A stretch of 13,600 nt of DNA from Alistipes sp. CAG:268 (GCA_000434235.1 FR892007.1:90666-104265), one strand, 5' to 3'; counted from the first letter of the stretch, positions 1 through 8,341 are shown. Notes: a model not told the origin generated them from the letters alone. A program made the numbers and translations.

Positions 1-668
1 GCGCCGTGTCGAACGTCCGAAGCTACCGCTGGAACTTCCAGCTGATGGCCGCACAGGGCTACGTCGTCGTGGCCCCGAACCGCCGCGGCGTACCGTCGTT
101 CGGACAGGAGTGGCTCGACCAGATCTCGGGCGACTACTCGGGACAGAACATCCGCGACTACCTCTCGGCCATCGACGACGTGGCACGCGAGCCGTGGGCC
201 GACGAGACGCGCATGGGCTGCGTCGGCGCCTCGTACGGCGGCTACTCGGTCTACTTCCTGGCCGGACACCACCAGAAGCGTTTCAAGGCCTTCATCGCCC
301 ACTGCGGCATCTTCGACTTCGACTCGATGTACGGCGAGACCGAAGAGCTCTTCTTCATCAACAACGACTACGGAGGCCCCTACTGGGACAAGGAGAACGC
401 CACGGCGATGCGCTCCTATGCCAACTCGCCCCACAAGTTCGTGGACCGCTGGGACACGCCGATCCTGATCATCACGGGCGAGCGCGACTACCGCATCCCC
501 TACACGCAGTCGCTCGAGGCCTTCACGGCCGCCCGCGTGCGGGGCATTCCGGCGCGCCTGCTCGAGTTCCAGGACGAGGCCCATCAGGTCTTCAAACCGC
601 AGAACTCGATGGTCTGGAACCGCGAATTTTTCGGTTGGCTCGACAAGTACGTCAAACAGGCCGAATGA
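1..668 (+). CDS. S9 family prolyl oligopeptidase-type peptidase, C-terminal part (5' truncated by window)
   Basis: The reading frame is open to the left edge (first full codon at 3), so the GTG at 6 is probably internal and the N-terminal beta-propeller part lies outside the window. The visible ~221 residues form an alpha/beta-hydrolase catalytic domain. Counting from the GTG at 6, the nucleophile is Ser76 in GASYGGY (G-x-S-x-G), the acid is Asp161 in GERDYRIPYTQ, and the base is His193 in DEAHQVF. Order and spacing fit the Ser-Asp-His triad of peptidase family S9 (dipeptidyl-peptidase or acylaminoacyl-peptidase type). By family knowledge these release dipeptides or cleave short peptides, usually in the periplasm of Bacteroidota; the signal peptide cannot be checked here. 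It is followed by a strong terminator, so it is transcriptionally separate from the lipoprotein operon. The exact specificity (DPP IV, DPP 5 or other) cannot be told from this half. Confidence 0.93.
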   Translation, partial: AVSNVRSYRWNFQLMAAQGYVVVAPNRRGVPSFGQEWLDQISGDYSGQNIRDYLSAIDDVAREPWADETRMGCVGASYGGYSVYFLAGHHQKRFKAFIAHCGIFDFDSMYGETEELFFINNDYGGPYWDKENATAMRSYANSPHKFVDRWDTPILIITGERDYRIPYTQSLEAFTAARVRGIPARLLEFQDEAHQVFKPQNSMVWNREFFGWLDKYVKQAE

Positions 669-702
669 CATTTGGGAAAGTTTCACCGACCTTCCGAACA
701 CG

Positions 703-730
703 AAAAACCTGCCCTTCGCGGCAGGTTTTT
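703..730 (+). terminator. Intrinsic terminator of the S9 peptidase gene
   Basis: A perfect 11-bp stem, AAAAACCTGCC (703-713) with GGCAGGTTTTT (720-730), closes a 6-nt loop CTTCGC. The T-run is the descending arm and its outer A-T pairs make the hairpin symmetrical. It starts 34 nt after the peptidase stop codon and insulates that gene from the operon starting at about 830. Confidence 0.88.
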
Positions 731-778
731 CCGTTTCCAACGGGCTTCCGAAACGGGGATTTCATGATGAAAAATCCC
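731..778. repeat. Two adjoining inverted repeats upstream of the operon promoter
   Basis: CCGTTTC (731-737) pairs with GAAACGG (750-756). GGGATTT (756-762) pairs with AAATCCC (772-778). Each has a 7-bp perfect stem, and the inner flanks of the second (TTTCAT/ATGAAA) extend the dyad imperfectly. They sit directly after the terminator and 41-88 bp upstream of the -7 promoter box. They may be regulator-binding dyads or remnants of a backup terminator. The function is inference only. Confidence 0.35.
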
Positions 779-795
779 GGGTTCGTTGATTTTAT

Positions 796-826
796 TTTTT
801 TTTCACCGCCTGCGACCCTATTTTTG
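796..826 (+). promoter_or_regulatory. Bacteroidota-type sigma-A promoter of the lipoprotein operon
   Basis: TATTTTTG at 819-826 matches the Bacteroidota -7 consensus TAnnTTTG exactly. The -33 position (about 796-799) falls in a long T-tract (790-803, one A) rather than a clean TTTG. The predicted transcription start is about 831-834. This lies essentially on the ATG at 835, which argues that the ATG at 856 is the working start codon and leaves a 5' leader of roughly 20-25 nt. No other match to this consensus was noticed in the following 10 kb of short intergenic gaps. Confidence 0.68.
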
Positions 827-855
827 CAACGTTCATGAACAGAAAGATTTCAGCC

Positions 856-2718
856 ATGCGCATACTCCGCAGCTCACTGATCGGCATACTCCTGGCGGCG
901 ACCGCCTGCAACCAATCGACCGAACCGACTCCCGTCCCGGAGACGGAGACGATCCAGGTCACCATCGGAACCGGACCCCGCATCGACATACAGACCCGCA
1001 CGGAACTCACCGACGGCACCGACATCAAGTGGGAGAGCGACGACCGGCTGGCCCTCTGGGCCCGGAACAGCGACGGATCGTTCGCCTTCGAGGGCGCCGT
1101 CTTCTCGCTCTGGCGCTACGGCACAACGTGGGAGCAGGCCTTCTTCCGCGGCGAGGTTCCCGCTATGGATCCCTCGGGCGCCTACCGCTACCATGCCGTA
1201 TCGCCCGTCCCGGCATCGGCATCGGCCGAAACCCGGCAGGCCACCTATGAGATTCCGGCCGTGCAGGACGGCACGTTCCACGGCGAGTGGGACGTCATGG
1301 TAGCCGACGCTGTCGGCTCGGAGGAGGCGCCCGCCCCGGCGCTGGTCGAGGGCGACAACAGCGACGCCGTCGCGCTGGCATTCCACCACAAGATCCATCT
1401 GCTGCGCATCCGCATTCCCGAAAACCGTCTCGGCGAGAAGATCTCGCAGATCACGCTGAACTTCCCGGTCGAGATAGCCGGCACAATGTCCGTGGACTTC
1501 ACCGATGCGGCGGCCGTGCCGACCGTCAGCGGATCGAAGAGCCTCACGCTGCGCTTCGACGAGCCGAAGGATGCCGGCGACGAGGTCTACGCCACGATCG
1601 CTCCGGTGACCCTCTCGGAAGCCGACGCAATCGAGATTTACGCCACCGGTACGCTCTACGAGTCGCAGCACCGCACGATCGCGGGCAAGGCATTTGCCGA
1701 GGGCCACATCACTCCGATCGCCTACAACATCCCCGAAGCGGGCGAGACGCTCGGCACGATCGTGCGGCTCACGCTCGACGAGACGGGCGAGCATACGCTC
1801 GGCGAGCGAATCCAGTCGTTCACCCTCCGCGTCGAGGGCGCCTCGTTCGACAACGGCACCGCGGAGCACACCTTCACGGTCGGCGAATCGGGCACCTACG
1901 AGATGCTCTTCCCGCAGGGCAGCAACCCGGAGGAGCTCTCGGGCAAGGAGGTGACCATCACCTACGACTCGGAACACGCCCTGCTCACGAGACGTTTCAC
2001 CCTGCCGGAGATCACACCCGAGGCGGTCAATACCGTTGCCCTGCCCGGCGTCCCCTACCTGCTCTCCGAGGACTTCTCCGCGGTGGAATCCTTCGACATC
2101 GACACCAACAATACCCTCGGCAATACCAGCAGCGGTTCGAACACGGCATCGACACTGAGCCAGCTGCCCGCCAATGCCTCGAGCTCCTGGACCGGAGCCC
2201 GCTGCGGCGTCGAAACCGGCAAATCGCTCCGGCTGTGCAGCCGCAACGAATGCGCGGCCCTTACGCGGGGCAGCTACCACGGCCGGCTCGACTCGCCGAA
2301 CCTCGAGGCCCTGAAGGGCTCCTGCCGGATCGTCGTACGGTTCAACTACTCGATGGCCCGCAGCTCGAACCAGGGCAACATGCTGCAACCCTACCTCGCG
2401 GCCGGAATCGCCGACGACGCCACGCGCGACGCCACGTCGAACCTGTGGGGCAGCTTCATCTCGGGAGAGGGCGATCCGGGAACGATCCTGCAGTACAACA
2501 TCCCGGCCGTGATCTACGACCTCGACGACGGAGGCGCCCTGGACGGCAGCTACGACAACGTCACGCGCCCGGCCGAGTTCACGACGACGGCAACCCCGGC
2601 CCACCGCATCGTCTGGGAGGCCTACATGCAGTCGGGCGAGCCGCGTGAAACATTCAAGTACTATTACAGCAACAACTGGGTTTATATCGACAACATCACG
2701 GTGTCGATTGCAGAATAA
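856..2718 (+). CDS. Fimbrillin-like lipoprotein with C-terminal jelly-roll-like domain
   Basis: A 620-residue predicted surface lipoprotein. I chose ATG 856 because the promoter predicts transcription starting at about 833. ATG 835 would be nearly leaderless and adds only seven residues. The signal peptide ends in a lipobox with Cys18 (LAATAC). Residues ~30-285 resemble the Mfa/FimB-like fimbrillin family: an early TR motif (QTRTE, Arg48), then W and DD-R-LALWA, and later FHHKIHLLRIRIP before a beta-rich half. Residues ~290-395 look like a beta-sandwich linker. Residues ~398-620 look like a jelly-roll or galactose-binding-like domain, opening with LSEDFS and closing on a strand with WVYIDNITV; four Cys (ARC, RLC, NEC, GSC) lie in it. 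First gene of the operon, 13 nt before the next. Fimbrillin relatives build type V pili or sit at their tips; pilus membership here is inference. Fold assignments are by eye. Confidence 0.85.
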   Translation: MRILRSSLIGILLAATACNQSTEPTPVPETETIQVTIGTGPRIDIQTRTELTDGTDIKWESDDRLALWARNSDGSFAFEGAVFSLWRYGTTWEQAFFRGEVPAMDPSGAYRYHAVSPVPASASAETRQATYEIPAVQDGTFHGEWDVMVADAVGSEEAPAPALVEGDNSDAVALAFHHKIHLLRIRIPENRLGEKISQITLNFPVEIAGTMSVDFTDAAAVPTVSGSKSLTLRFDEPKDAGDEVYATIAPVTLSEADAIEIYATGTLYESQHRTIAGKAFAEGHITPIAYNIPEAGETLGTIVRLTLDETGEHTLGERIQSFTLRVEGASFDNGTAEHTFTVGESGTYEMLFPQGSNPEELSGKEVTITYDSEHALLTRRFTLPEITPEAVNTVALPGVPYLLSEDFSAVESFDIDTNNTLGNTSSGSNTASTLSQLPANASSSWTGARCGVETGKSLRLCSRNECAALTRGSYHGRLDSPNLEALKGSCRIVVRFNYSMARSSNQGNMLQPYLAAGIADDATRDATSNLWGSFISGEGDPGTILQYNIPAVIYDLDDGGALDGSYDNVTRPAEFTTTATPAHRIVWEAYMQSGEPRETFKYYYSNNWVYIDNITVSIAE

Positions 2719-2731
2719 AAAACACGACCAC

Positions 2732-3535
2732 ATGAAACGAATGCACCTATCGGCCATCACCGCAGCGCTCCTGCTTCTGGCAGCCTCCTGCTCCAAGCAG
2801 GAGAACGGCACCCCGTCGGGCGACGGCTACGGCCGGATCCGGCTTCACGGCACGGCCGACGTATCGATCGCCACCCGCGCCGAGATCGATGTCACGACGC
2901 TCGGCGTCACGGTTCCGCAACCTTCGGAACTGGCCCTCACGATCCACTCGGACGACCCCGAGGTGAACAGCGTATGGGAGAACGCCGACGCGTTCAACGC
3001 CGCCGACACGCTCTTCAAGGCCGGCGTCTACACCGCGACGCTCACCTACGGCGACCCCGAGGCGGAGGGCGAGAACAAGCCCTACTACTCGGGCACCGAA
3101 CAGTTTGACCTCACGGCGGGAACGACCGCCGAGGTGACGGTCACGGCCCGCATCGCCAACTCGATGGCCGAGATCCGGACCACGGAGGCCTTCGACCGCT
3201 ATTTCCACGACGCGACCTTCACGCTCCGGACGGGAGCGGGCAACGAGTTCCGCTTCACGCCCGGAGCCGAGCCGGCCGACAGCCCCGTCTTCGTACAGGC
3301 CGGAACGTCGATCTCCATCAGCGGAACGGCCCGACAGCAGAGCCAGACCGGCACGGATGAAGGCCCCGAGGTCAAACTCGCCGCCGAACCGCTGGCCTCG
3401 ACCTCGCCCCGCACGCGCCACATCTTCACCTTCGATGCAGCCGACGCCGGCAGCGCCACGCTCCACATCACGCTCGACGAGAACGAGGAGCTGACCTCAT
3501 CCGTGGATATCGAACTGAACGACAACGCCGAATAA
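2732..3535 (+). CDS. DUF4493 domain lipoprotein (single-domain)
   Basis: A 267-residue predicted lipoprotein. The start at 2732 is chosen because the frame upstream of it overlaps the previous gene, while from here a proper signal peptide runs to the lipobox LAASC (Cys20); ATG 2741 is a less likely alternative. The remainder (about 35-265) looks like one DUF4493 domain: a first strand GRIRLHG, the motif ATRAE (Arg49), the turn AGVYTATLTYGDP (~97-109), then PYYSGTEQFDLTAG and a beta strand of alternating V/T residues followed by IANSMAEIR. The same pattern recurs in the next two genes. It is acidic and beta-rich with no enzyme motif visible. DUF4493 has no established biochemical role. The gap to each neighbour is 13-16 nt, supporting co-transcription. 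It could be a structural subunit of the proposed surface assembly. Confidence 0.87.
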   Translation: MKRMHLSAITAALLLLAASCSKQENGTPSGDGYGRIRLHGTADVSIATRAEIDVTTLGVTVPQPSELALTIHSDDPEVNSVWENADAFNAADTLFKAGVYTATLTYGDPEAEGENKPYYSGTEQFDLTAGTTAEVTVTARIANSMAEIRTTEAFDRYFHDATFTLRTGAGNEFRFTPGAEPADSPVFVQAGTSISISGTARQQSQTGTDEGPEVKLAAEPLASTSPRTRHIFTFDAADAGSATLHITLDENEELTSSVDIELNDNAE

Positions 3536-3551
3536 CAAAAAAACACACGAT

Positions 3552-5270
3552 ATGAAACTTCTGTACCAAATTCTCGCAGCCGGCACCCTGGCAGTGCTCG
3601 CAACGGGTTGCAAGGACGAAACGCCCAACTACGGGCAGACCGGCGGCGGATCGTCCGAGACGGTCGGCTACGTCGATCTGAACGGACTCAGCCCGCAGGT
3701 GCTCCTCGACGCCGAGATCAACCAGACCCCGGCCCAGACGACTGCCGCACAAACCCGTGCCGTCACGGAGGCCACGCCCGACTACCTCGTCCGCATCTAC
3801 AACTCCTCGGACGAGTGTGTGCTCGACACCACCTACGGCGACATGCAGTCGCAGTTCAACGACGGACCGGAGCAGAACCTGCTGGCGCTGCCCGTGGGCA
3901 CCTACCGCCTCGAGGTCCACTCGCAGGAACCCTCCTCGGTTCCCGACGTCGAGTGGGAGGCACCGACCTACGGCACCACCTACGACTTCGCCGTATTGCG
4001 GAGCCATACCTCCGACAGCCCGCTGACGATCGCTGACGAGGTGATATGCAAGCTCTCGAACATCAAGGTCACCGTCTCGATCTCGGCCGACCTAGCCGAG
4101 CTGCTCGGCGACGACACGAAATCGACCGTCACGCTGGGTTCGGCCGTGGCGGAGTTCACCAAGAGCGAGAGCCGCGCCGCCTACTTCCGTCCGCAGAACA
4201 GCGACGGCGACACGCTCGAGTTCAAGCTCACCGGAACGAAGGACGGCAAACCCGCCGAACTGAGCAAGACCATCACCGGCGTGAAGGCCGGACAGTGGCG
4301 CAAGATCATGCTCTCGATCGTCTATGCCGAGACGGGCGACATCAAGATCGTAGTGACGGTGGACAGCTTCGTGCAGGACTCCGAGATTACGATCAACAGC
4401 ACCGAGTCGCTCTGGGAGCCCGAACTCGACGAGGGTACGGACCGTCCGACGCTGACGTGGCCCGGACATGACCTCGCACAGCCGGTCGCCCTCGACGAGT
4501 CGATGTACGACCCGTCGGGCACCTTCAACGGCACGGCCCCGGCGCTGACGCTGTCGGCCGCCGACGGCATCCAGACCCTGCTGCTGGGCATCACCTCGGA
4601 CAATGCCGCATTCCGCACGGAGATCATCGAAGCCGCCGGGCTGACGGACGTGGACCTCTGCGGCACGATCTCGCGCCTGCACCCCTTTTACGGGCTGCAG
4701 GTCACGGCCGGCGCCACCGAGGCAACGATCGATCTGAAAAGCATCATGTACCTTTTCTTCGGATACGATGGCTCGCACACGCTGACCTTCAACATGACCG
4801 ACAACAAGGGCCGCAACGCCGTCGCAACGCTGCAGTTCAACTACGGCAAGGGGACGGCCGGAGAGGATCCCTCGATCGTCTGCCGGCAGTTCGACATCGA
4901 CCAGCCGCACACCACACAGACGGGCGACGAGATCGACGTGGATATCAAGACGGCGAGCGGCATCCAGGCCTTCGTGGTATCGATCATCTCCGAAACGCTC
5001 AACGAAGAGGTGCTCGCCGCCGTAGGTCTGCGTCCGACGTTCGACCTCTGCAACATCACCGATCCGGAGGAGCTGGCCGCCCTGACCAGCGACGACATCG
5101 GGTTCCCCGTGAACGACGACGTCAAGGGACAGACCTCGATGACCTTCTCGGTGACGAAGTTCACCGGCATGCTCTCGGCATTCCCCGGCACGCACCAGTT
5201 CAAGCTCGCCGTGACGAACGCCGAAGGATCGACCACGACCAAGACCCTGCAACTGATTGTCGAACAATAA
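3552..5270 (+). CDS. DUF4493 lipoprotein with two C-terminal Ig-like repeats
   Basis: A 572-residue predicted lipoprotein. The signal peptide has lipobox LATGC (Cys20), followed by KDET, an acidic stretch resembling the lipoprotein export signal known for surface lipoproteins of Bacteroidota. DUF4493 covers ~37-285: QTRA (Arg69), VRIYNSSDE, the turn PVGTYRLEVHSQEP, then PTYGTTYDF and a V/T-rich strand followed by LSNIKVTVSIS. After a linker (~286-330) come two related beta-rich units, ~334-430 and ~464-570. Each starts with a GIQ strand, contains a helix ending in an xDLC motif (Cys370, Cys500), and ends in a strand such as THQFKLAVTNAEGS with a DNKG/NAEG turn. They look like divergent tandem Ig-like modules. 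No enzyme motif was seen. Gaps are 16 nt upstream and 12 nt downstream. Probably an elongated surface subunit or stalk; that role is inference. Confidence 0.86.
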   Translation: MKLLYQILAAGTLAVLATGCKDETPNYGQTGGGSSETVGYVDLNGLSPQVLLDAEINQTPAQTTAAQTRAVTEATPDYLVRIYNSSDECVLDTTYGDMQSQFNDGPEQNLLALPVGTYRLEVHSQEPSSVPDVEWEAPTYGTTYDFAVLRSHTSDSPLTIADEVICKLSNIKVTVSISADLAELLGDDTKSTVTLGSAVAEFTKSESRAAYFRPQNSDGDTLEFKLTGTKDGKPAELSKTITGVKAGQWRKIMLSIVYAETGDIKIVVTVDSFVQDSEITINSTESLWEPELDEGTDRPTLTWPGHDLAQPVALDESMYDPSGTFNGTAPALTLSAADGIQTLLLGITSDNAAFRTEIIEAAGLTDVDLCGTISRLHPFYGLQVTAGATEATIDLKSIMYLFFGYDGSHTLTFNMTDNKGRNAVATLQFNYGKGTAGEDPSIVCRQFDIDQPHTTQTGDEIDVDIKTASGIQAFVVSIISETLNEEVLAAVGLRPTFDLCNITDPEELAALTSDDIGFPVNDDVKGQTSMTFSVTKFTGMLSAFPGTHQFKLAVTNAEGSTTTKTLQLIVEQ

Positions 5271-5282
5271 GCCGGAACGACC

Positions 5283-7430
5283 ATGAAAAGAGATTTCATC
5301 TTCGGAATCGCCGCAGCCTTCGCGCTGGCCGGCCTGGCCGCCGGTTGTTCGACCCGCGACACCGACGCCGGAGCCTCCGGCACGGGATCGCTGCAACTGA
5401 AGGTTTCGGCCACACGCGCCGAAGGTTCCGCTGCCGGCACGGGTTACGACCCGCTGACCGACCAGCAGATACGCATCTACAACAACGACGGCAAACTACT
5501 GCGCCACTACACGGCGGAGACCCTTCCCGAGCGGCTGGAGCTGCTCAACGGCACCTACCGCGCATCGGTCGAAGTGGGACAGGAGGAGCCCGCCTCGTTC
5601 GAAAAGCGCTTCTACGTCGGCGAGGAGGAGTTCGCGGTCGCCGCAGGACAGACCTCCACCGTGGAGGTGAAGTGCAGCCGGCAGAACGTAGCGGCCGAGG
5701 TGCGCCTCGACGCCTCCGTGGCCGAGAACTTCGGATCGACGGCCAAGGTATGGGTGGCTGCCGCCACGACGGACGACTACGGACAACTGGGCAAGGGAAC
5801 GCTCGACGAGCTCTGCTACACGGCCGACGCCAAGGGCTACTTCATGCTTCCGGAGGGCGTCACGACGCTGATCTACCGCTTCGAGGGCACGCACAACGAC
5901 CCTTCATACGGTGAAAACGGGCTCATCGCCAAGCAGGGCGTGCTGACCGGGCTTTCGACCGGCGCCAACTGCTCGATGACCTTCCGTTTCTCGGACGACG
6001 CTCCGGGCTATGTCGAGGCAGTCACCATCCTGGTGGACGACAGCGCCGACGAATGGGAGGACGAGATCGTCTGGACCGACATCTCGATCACGGGCGACGG
6101 ATTCGACGCCGAGACGCAGCAGGACTACATCCCGGGCAAGTCGGCCGCCGTGACCTACAAGATTGCGAACATCACACCGATCAAGGACGTGACGCTCTAC
6201 GCCGCCTCGAAGAGCTACGACCTCACCGGATCGTCCTATCCGGGCATCACGGTGAACAAGGAGAACGAGCGGACGATGAGCGTATCGCTCTCCGACGAGT
6301 TCTTCAAGGCCATCGGCGGCGGCATGCAGTCGGTACGGCTGCGTGTGCGCGACACCTCGAACGGCGAACTTTCGCGTACCACCCCCTTCCGCGTGCAGGG
6401 TCTGCTGCCCGTCGGGGAGTCGGACTACGACCTCTGGACCAACCGCGTAACGCTCCGCGCCCTGGTGCTCGACGCCGAAGCCGGCGAGGTGAACTTCACG
6501 CTCGGCGACCGGAGTCTCCGGGGTACCGACGCTGGGGAGAACACCTACACGGCGACATTTGAGCCCGAATGGACGCAGACATCCAACGCCGAGAACCCCG
6601 CCTACCCCGCCTACTACCTGCCGGTAGAAGGCACGGGCGTCTTCGCCGGCCGCGACTACACGTGCAGCGCCACGATCGGCGGAGAGACGTTCACCGGATC
6701 GTTCACCGCAGCCGCCGGCCAGTCGATCCCCGGCGGCGACATGGAGGGCAACCTGAGCTGCTTCACCAACTCGAACACCAACTCCACAATGTGGGGCAGC
6801 GGCAACAACAACTCGCTCAAGAGCGGACTCTGCATCAAGGGGCAGAAGAGCGGCATGGGCGGCAGCCAATGCGCCAAGATGACGGCCAGTGCGACGCTGG
6901 GCATCCTCGCCGCCGGCAACCTCTTCACCGGCACGTTCAACATGAGCGGGACGACCGGATCGGTCGGCTTCGGACAGAAGTACGCCTACACGGCCCGTCC
7001 GACGGCCCTGCGGTTCAAATACCACGCCAAGGTGGGCACGGTCGATATCCAGAAGGGATACGGCGGTCCCCTGGCCAAGGGCGAGCAGGACAAGAGTTCG
7101 ATCTATGTGGCCATCGTGGACTGGTCGGCACGGCGCGTGGTAAGTTCCGGAACGAGCGCCCCGTCGGGGACGTGGGATCCCGCCGCCCAGACCGACCTCG
7201 ACGGATCGGGCCGGATCATCGCCTACGGGCAGCTCTTCATCAGCCAGACGACCGAGGGCGACGCCATGGTCGAGGGTTCCATCCCGCTGCGCTACTACTT
7301 CCCCGAGGAGGCCGCCCCCGCCGGCAACTACACGCTGGTCATCGCCTGCGCCACGAGCGCCTACGGCGACTTCATGAACGGATGCTCGTCGAACGAGCTC
7401 TACGTGGACGACTTCGAATGGGTATACTGA
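5283..7430 (+). CDS. DUF4493-PCMD lipoprotein
   Basis: A 715-residue predicted surface lipoprotein, the largest in the operon. The signal peptide carries lipobox LAAGC (Cys22). DUF4493 spans about 33-270: GSLQLKV, SATRAE (Arg45), IRIYNNDG, LLNGTYRASVEVGQEEP, FYVGEEEFAVAAG. A beta-sandwich region (~275-480) follows. The C-terminal 235 residues, from SIPGGDMEG (481) to YVDDFEWVY (715), match the PCMD family (putative carbohydrate metabolism domain) in signature and length: WGSGNN, GGSQCAKM, ARPTALRFKYHAK, VDWSARR, GSGRIIAYG. PCMD is thought to be jelly-roll-like and to bind glycans, but its ligand is unknown. The domain is strikingly similar to that of the last operon gene. Five Cys (493, 517, 530, 689, 701) are shared with that paralogue. 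The start follows the previous stop by 12 nt. Confidence 0.9.
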   Translation: MKRDFIFGIAAAFALAGLAAGCSTRDTDAGASGTGSLQLKVSATRAEGSAAGTGYDPLTDQQIRIYNNDGKLLRHYTAETLPERLELLNGTYRASVEVGQEEPASFEKRFYVGEEEFAVAAGQTSTVEVKCSRQNVAAEVRLDASVAENFGSTAKVWVAAATTDDYGQLGKGTLDELCYTADAKGYFMLPEGVTTLIYRFEGTHNDPSYGENGLIAKQGVLTGLSTGANCSMTFRFSDDAPGYVEAVTILVDDSADEWEDEIVWTDISITGDGFDAETQQDYIPGKSAAVTYKIANITPIKDVTLYAASKSYDLTGSSYPGITVNKENERTMSVSLSDEFFKAIGGGMQSVRLRVRDTSNGELSRTTPFRVQGLLPVGESDYDLWTNRVTLRALVLDAEAGEVNFTLGDRSLRGTDAGENTYTATFEPEWTQTSNAENPAYPAYYLPVEGTGVFAGRDYTCSATIGGETFTGSFTAAAGQSIPGGDMEGNLSCFTNSNTNSTMWGSGNNNSLKSGLCIKGQKSGMGGSQCAKMTASATLGILAAGNLFTGTFNMSGTTGSVGFGQKYAYTARPTALRFKYHAKVGTVDIQKGYGGPLAKGEQDKSSIYVAIVDWSARRVVSSGTSAPSGTWDPAAQTDLDGSGRIIAYGQLFISQTTEGDAMVEGSIPLRYYFPEEAAPAGNYTLVIACATSAYGDFMNGCSSNELYVDDFEWVY

Positions 7431-7456
7431 CAAACACAAACACGAACGATTGACGG

Positions 7457-8332
7457 ATGAGGATATCACACATGCGCCAAACCCTCTCGGGACTCCTTCT
7501 CGCCGTGTCGGGACTCTGCATCGGCTCCGGGCTTCAGGCCCAGGAGCGCGTTGCAGGCCCCGACACGGTGCGTCCCGGCCTTGCGGCCGCGACGACGATC
7601 GACAGCCTGTCCCGAAACCAAAATGAAGAACCGCACGAACTGACGATCAACGAACGCCGGCGCCGGCGCGGTCTGACCGACCGACATACGCTGTTCGTTC
7701 CCAAGGGACAATGGGTTTTCGGAGGTACGGCCTCCTACTCGACCCACACCAACGACAACTACCGGTTCCTGATCGTCGAGGACATCAACTCAACGGGATA
7801 CACCGTGCGCGTCAGCCCGATGGTCGCCTACGCCCTGCGCGACAACATGGCTCTCGGAGCCCGTTTCACCTACTCGCGTTCGCTGCTCAAGCTCGACAAG
7901 GCCCACCTGGAGTTCGGCAGCGAAGACAACACCACCGAGCTGTCGGCCAAGGACTTCTACACGCTCAAACACAACTACACGGCCGCATTCATCTGGCGGC
8001 AGTACATCCCGCTCGGCCGCAGCAAACGCTTCGCCCTGTTCAACGAGACTTCGCTGTCGTTCGGCGGCATCCAGTCGAAGTTCGCCAACGACTCGCCCGT
8101 GAAGGGTACCTACCAGACGGGCTATGAAGTCGGCATCGGCATCTCGCCCGGCATCGTGGCCTTCGCCACGAACAACATGGCCGTCGAGGTGAACGTCGGC
8201 GTCATGGGTATCAACTACAGCCACATCAAACAGGTCCACAACCAGGTCCGCGACGGAGACATCAAGTCGAGCATGATGAACTTCAAGGTGAACATTTTCT
8301 CGATCGGTCTGGGCATGGCCTTTTATCTCTGA
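7457..8332 (+). CDS. Outer-membrane beta-barrel protein (first of a paralogous pair)
   Basis: A 291-residue predicted outer-membrane protein. It has a Sec signal peptide without a lipobox, cleaved probably after LQA (residue 28); ATG 7472 is an alternative start. After a short periplasmic segment comes a run of five Arg (NERRRRRGL, ~67-75), then from about residue 83 alternating amphipathic strands typical of a small barrel (GQWVFGGTASYS, MVAYALRDNMALGARFTYS, VNVGVMGINYS). The last strand, FSIGLGMAFYL, has aromatic/hydrophobic ends suited to BAM insertion. Size suggests 8-10 strands. It sits between PCMD lipoprotein genes and 9 nt before its paralogue. By context it may anchor, display or help export the lipoproteins. 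The exact family (PF13568/PF13505-like) cannot be settled by eye. Confidence 0.85.
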   Translation: MRISHMRQTLSGLLLAVSGLCIGSGLQAQERVAGPDTVRPGLAAATTIDSLSRNQNEEPHELTINERRRRRGLTDRHTLFVPKGQWVFGGTASYSTHTNDNYRFLIVEDINSTGYTVRVSPMVAYALRDNMALGARFTYSRSLLKLDKAHLEFGSEDNTTELSAKDFYTLKHNYTAAFIWRQYIPLGRSKRFALFNETSLSFGGIQSKFANDSPVKGTYQTGYEVGIGISPGIVAFATNNMAVEVNVGVMGINYSHIKQVHNQVRDGDIKSSMMNFKVNIFSIGLGMAFYL

Positions 8333-8341
8333 CAACTCCGC

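Noticed and set aside
874..2811. Long minus-strand open frame (645 codons) opposite the first lipoprotein gene
   Set aside because: It is a shadow of the GC-rich coding strand. The translation is Arg/Gly/Val-rich without domains, and the plus frame has a signal peptide, lipobox and family motifs.
4092..5396. Minus-strand open frame of 434 codons opposite the third lipoprotein gene
   Set aside because: It has low-complexity, Arg-rich composition, spans two plus-strand genes and has no recognisable motif.
5904..7469. Minus-strand open frame of 521 codons opposite the DUF4493-PCMD gene
   Set aside because: It is an antisense shadow caused by high GC with few stop codons. The plus frame is conserved with its paralogue at 9206-10922.
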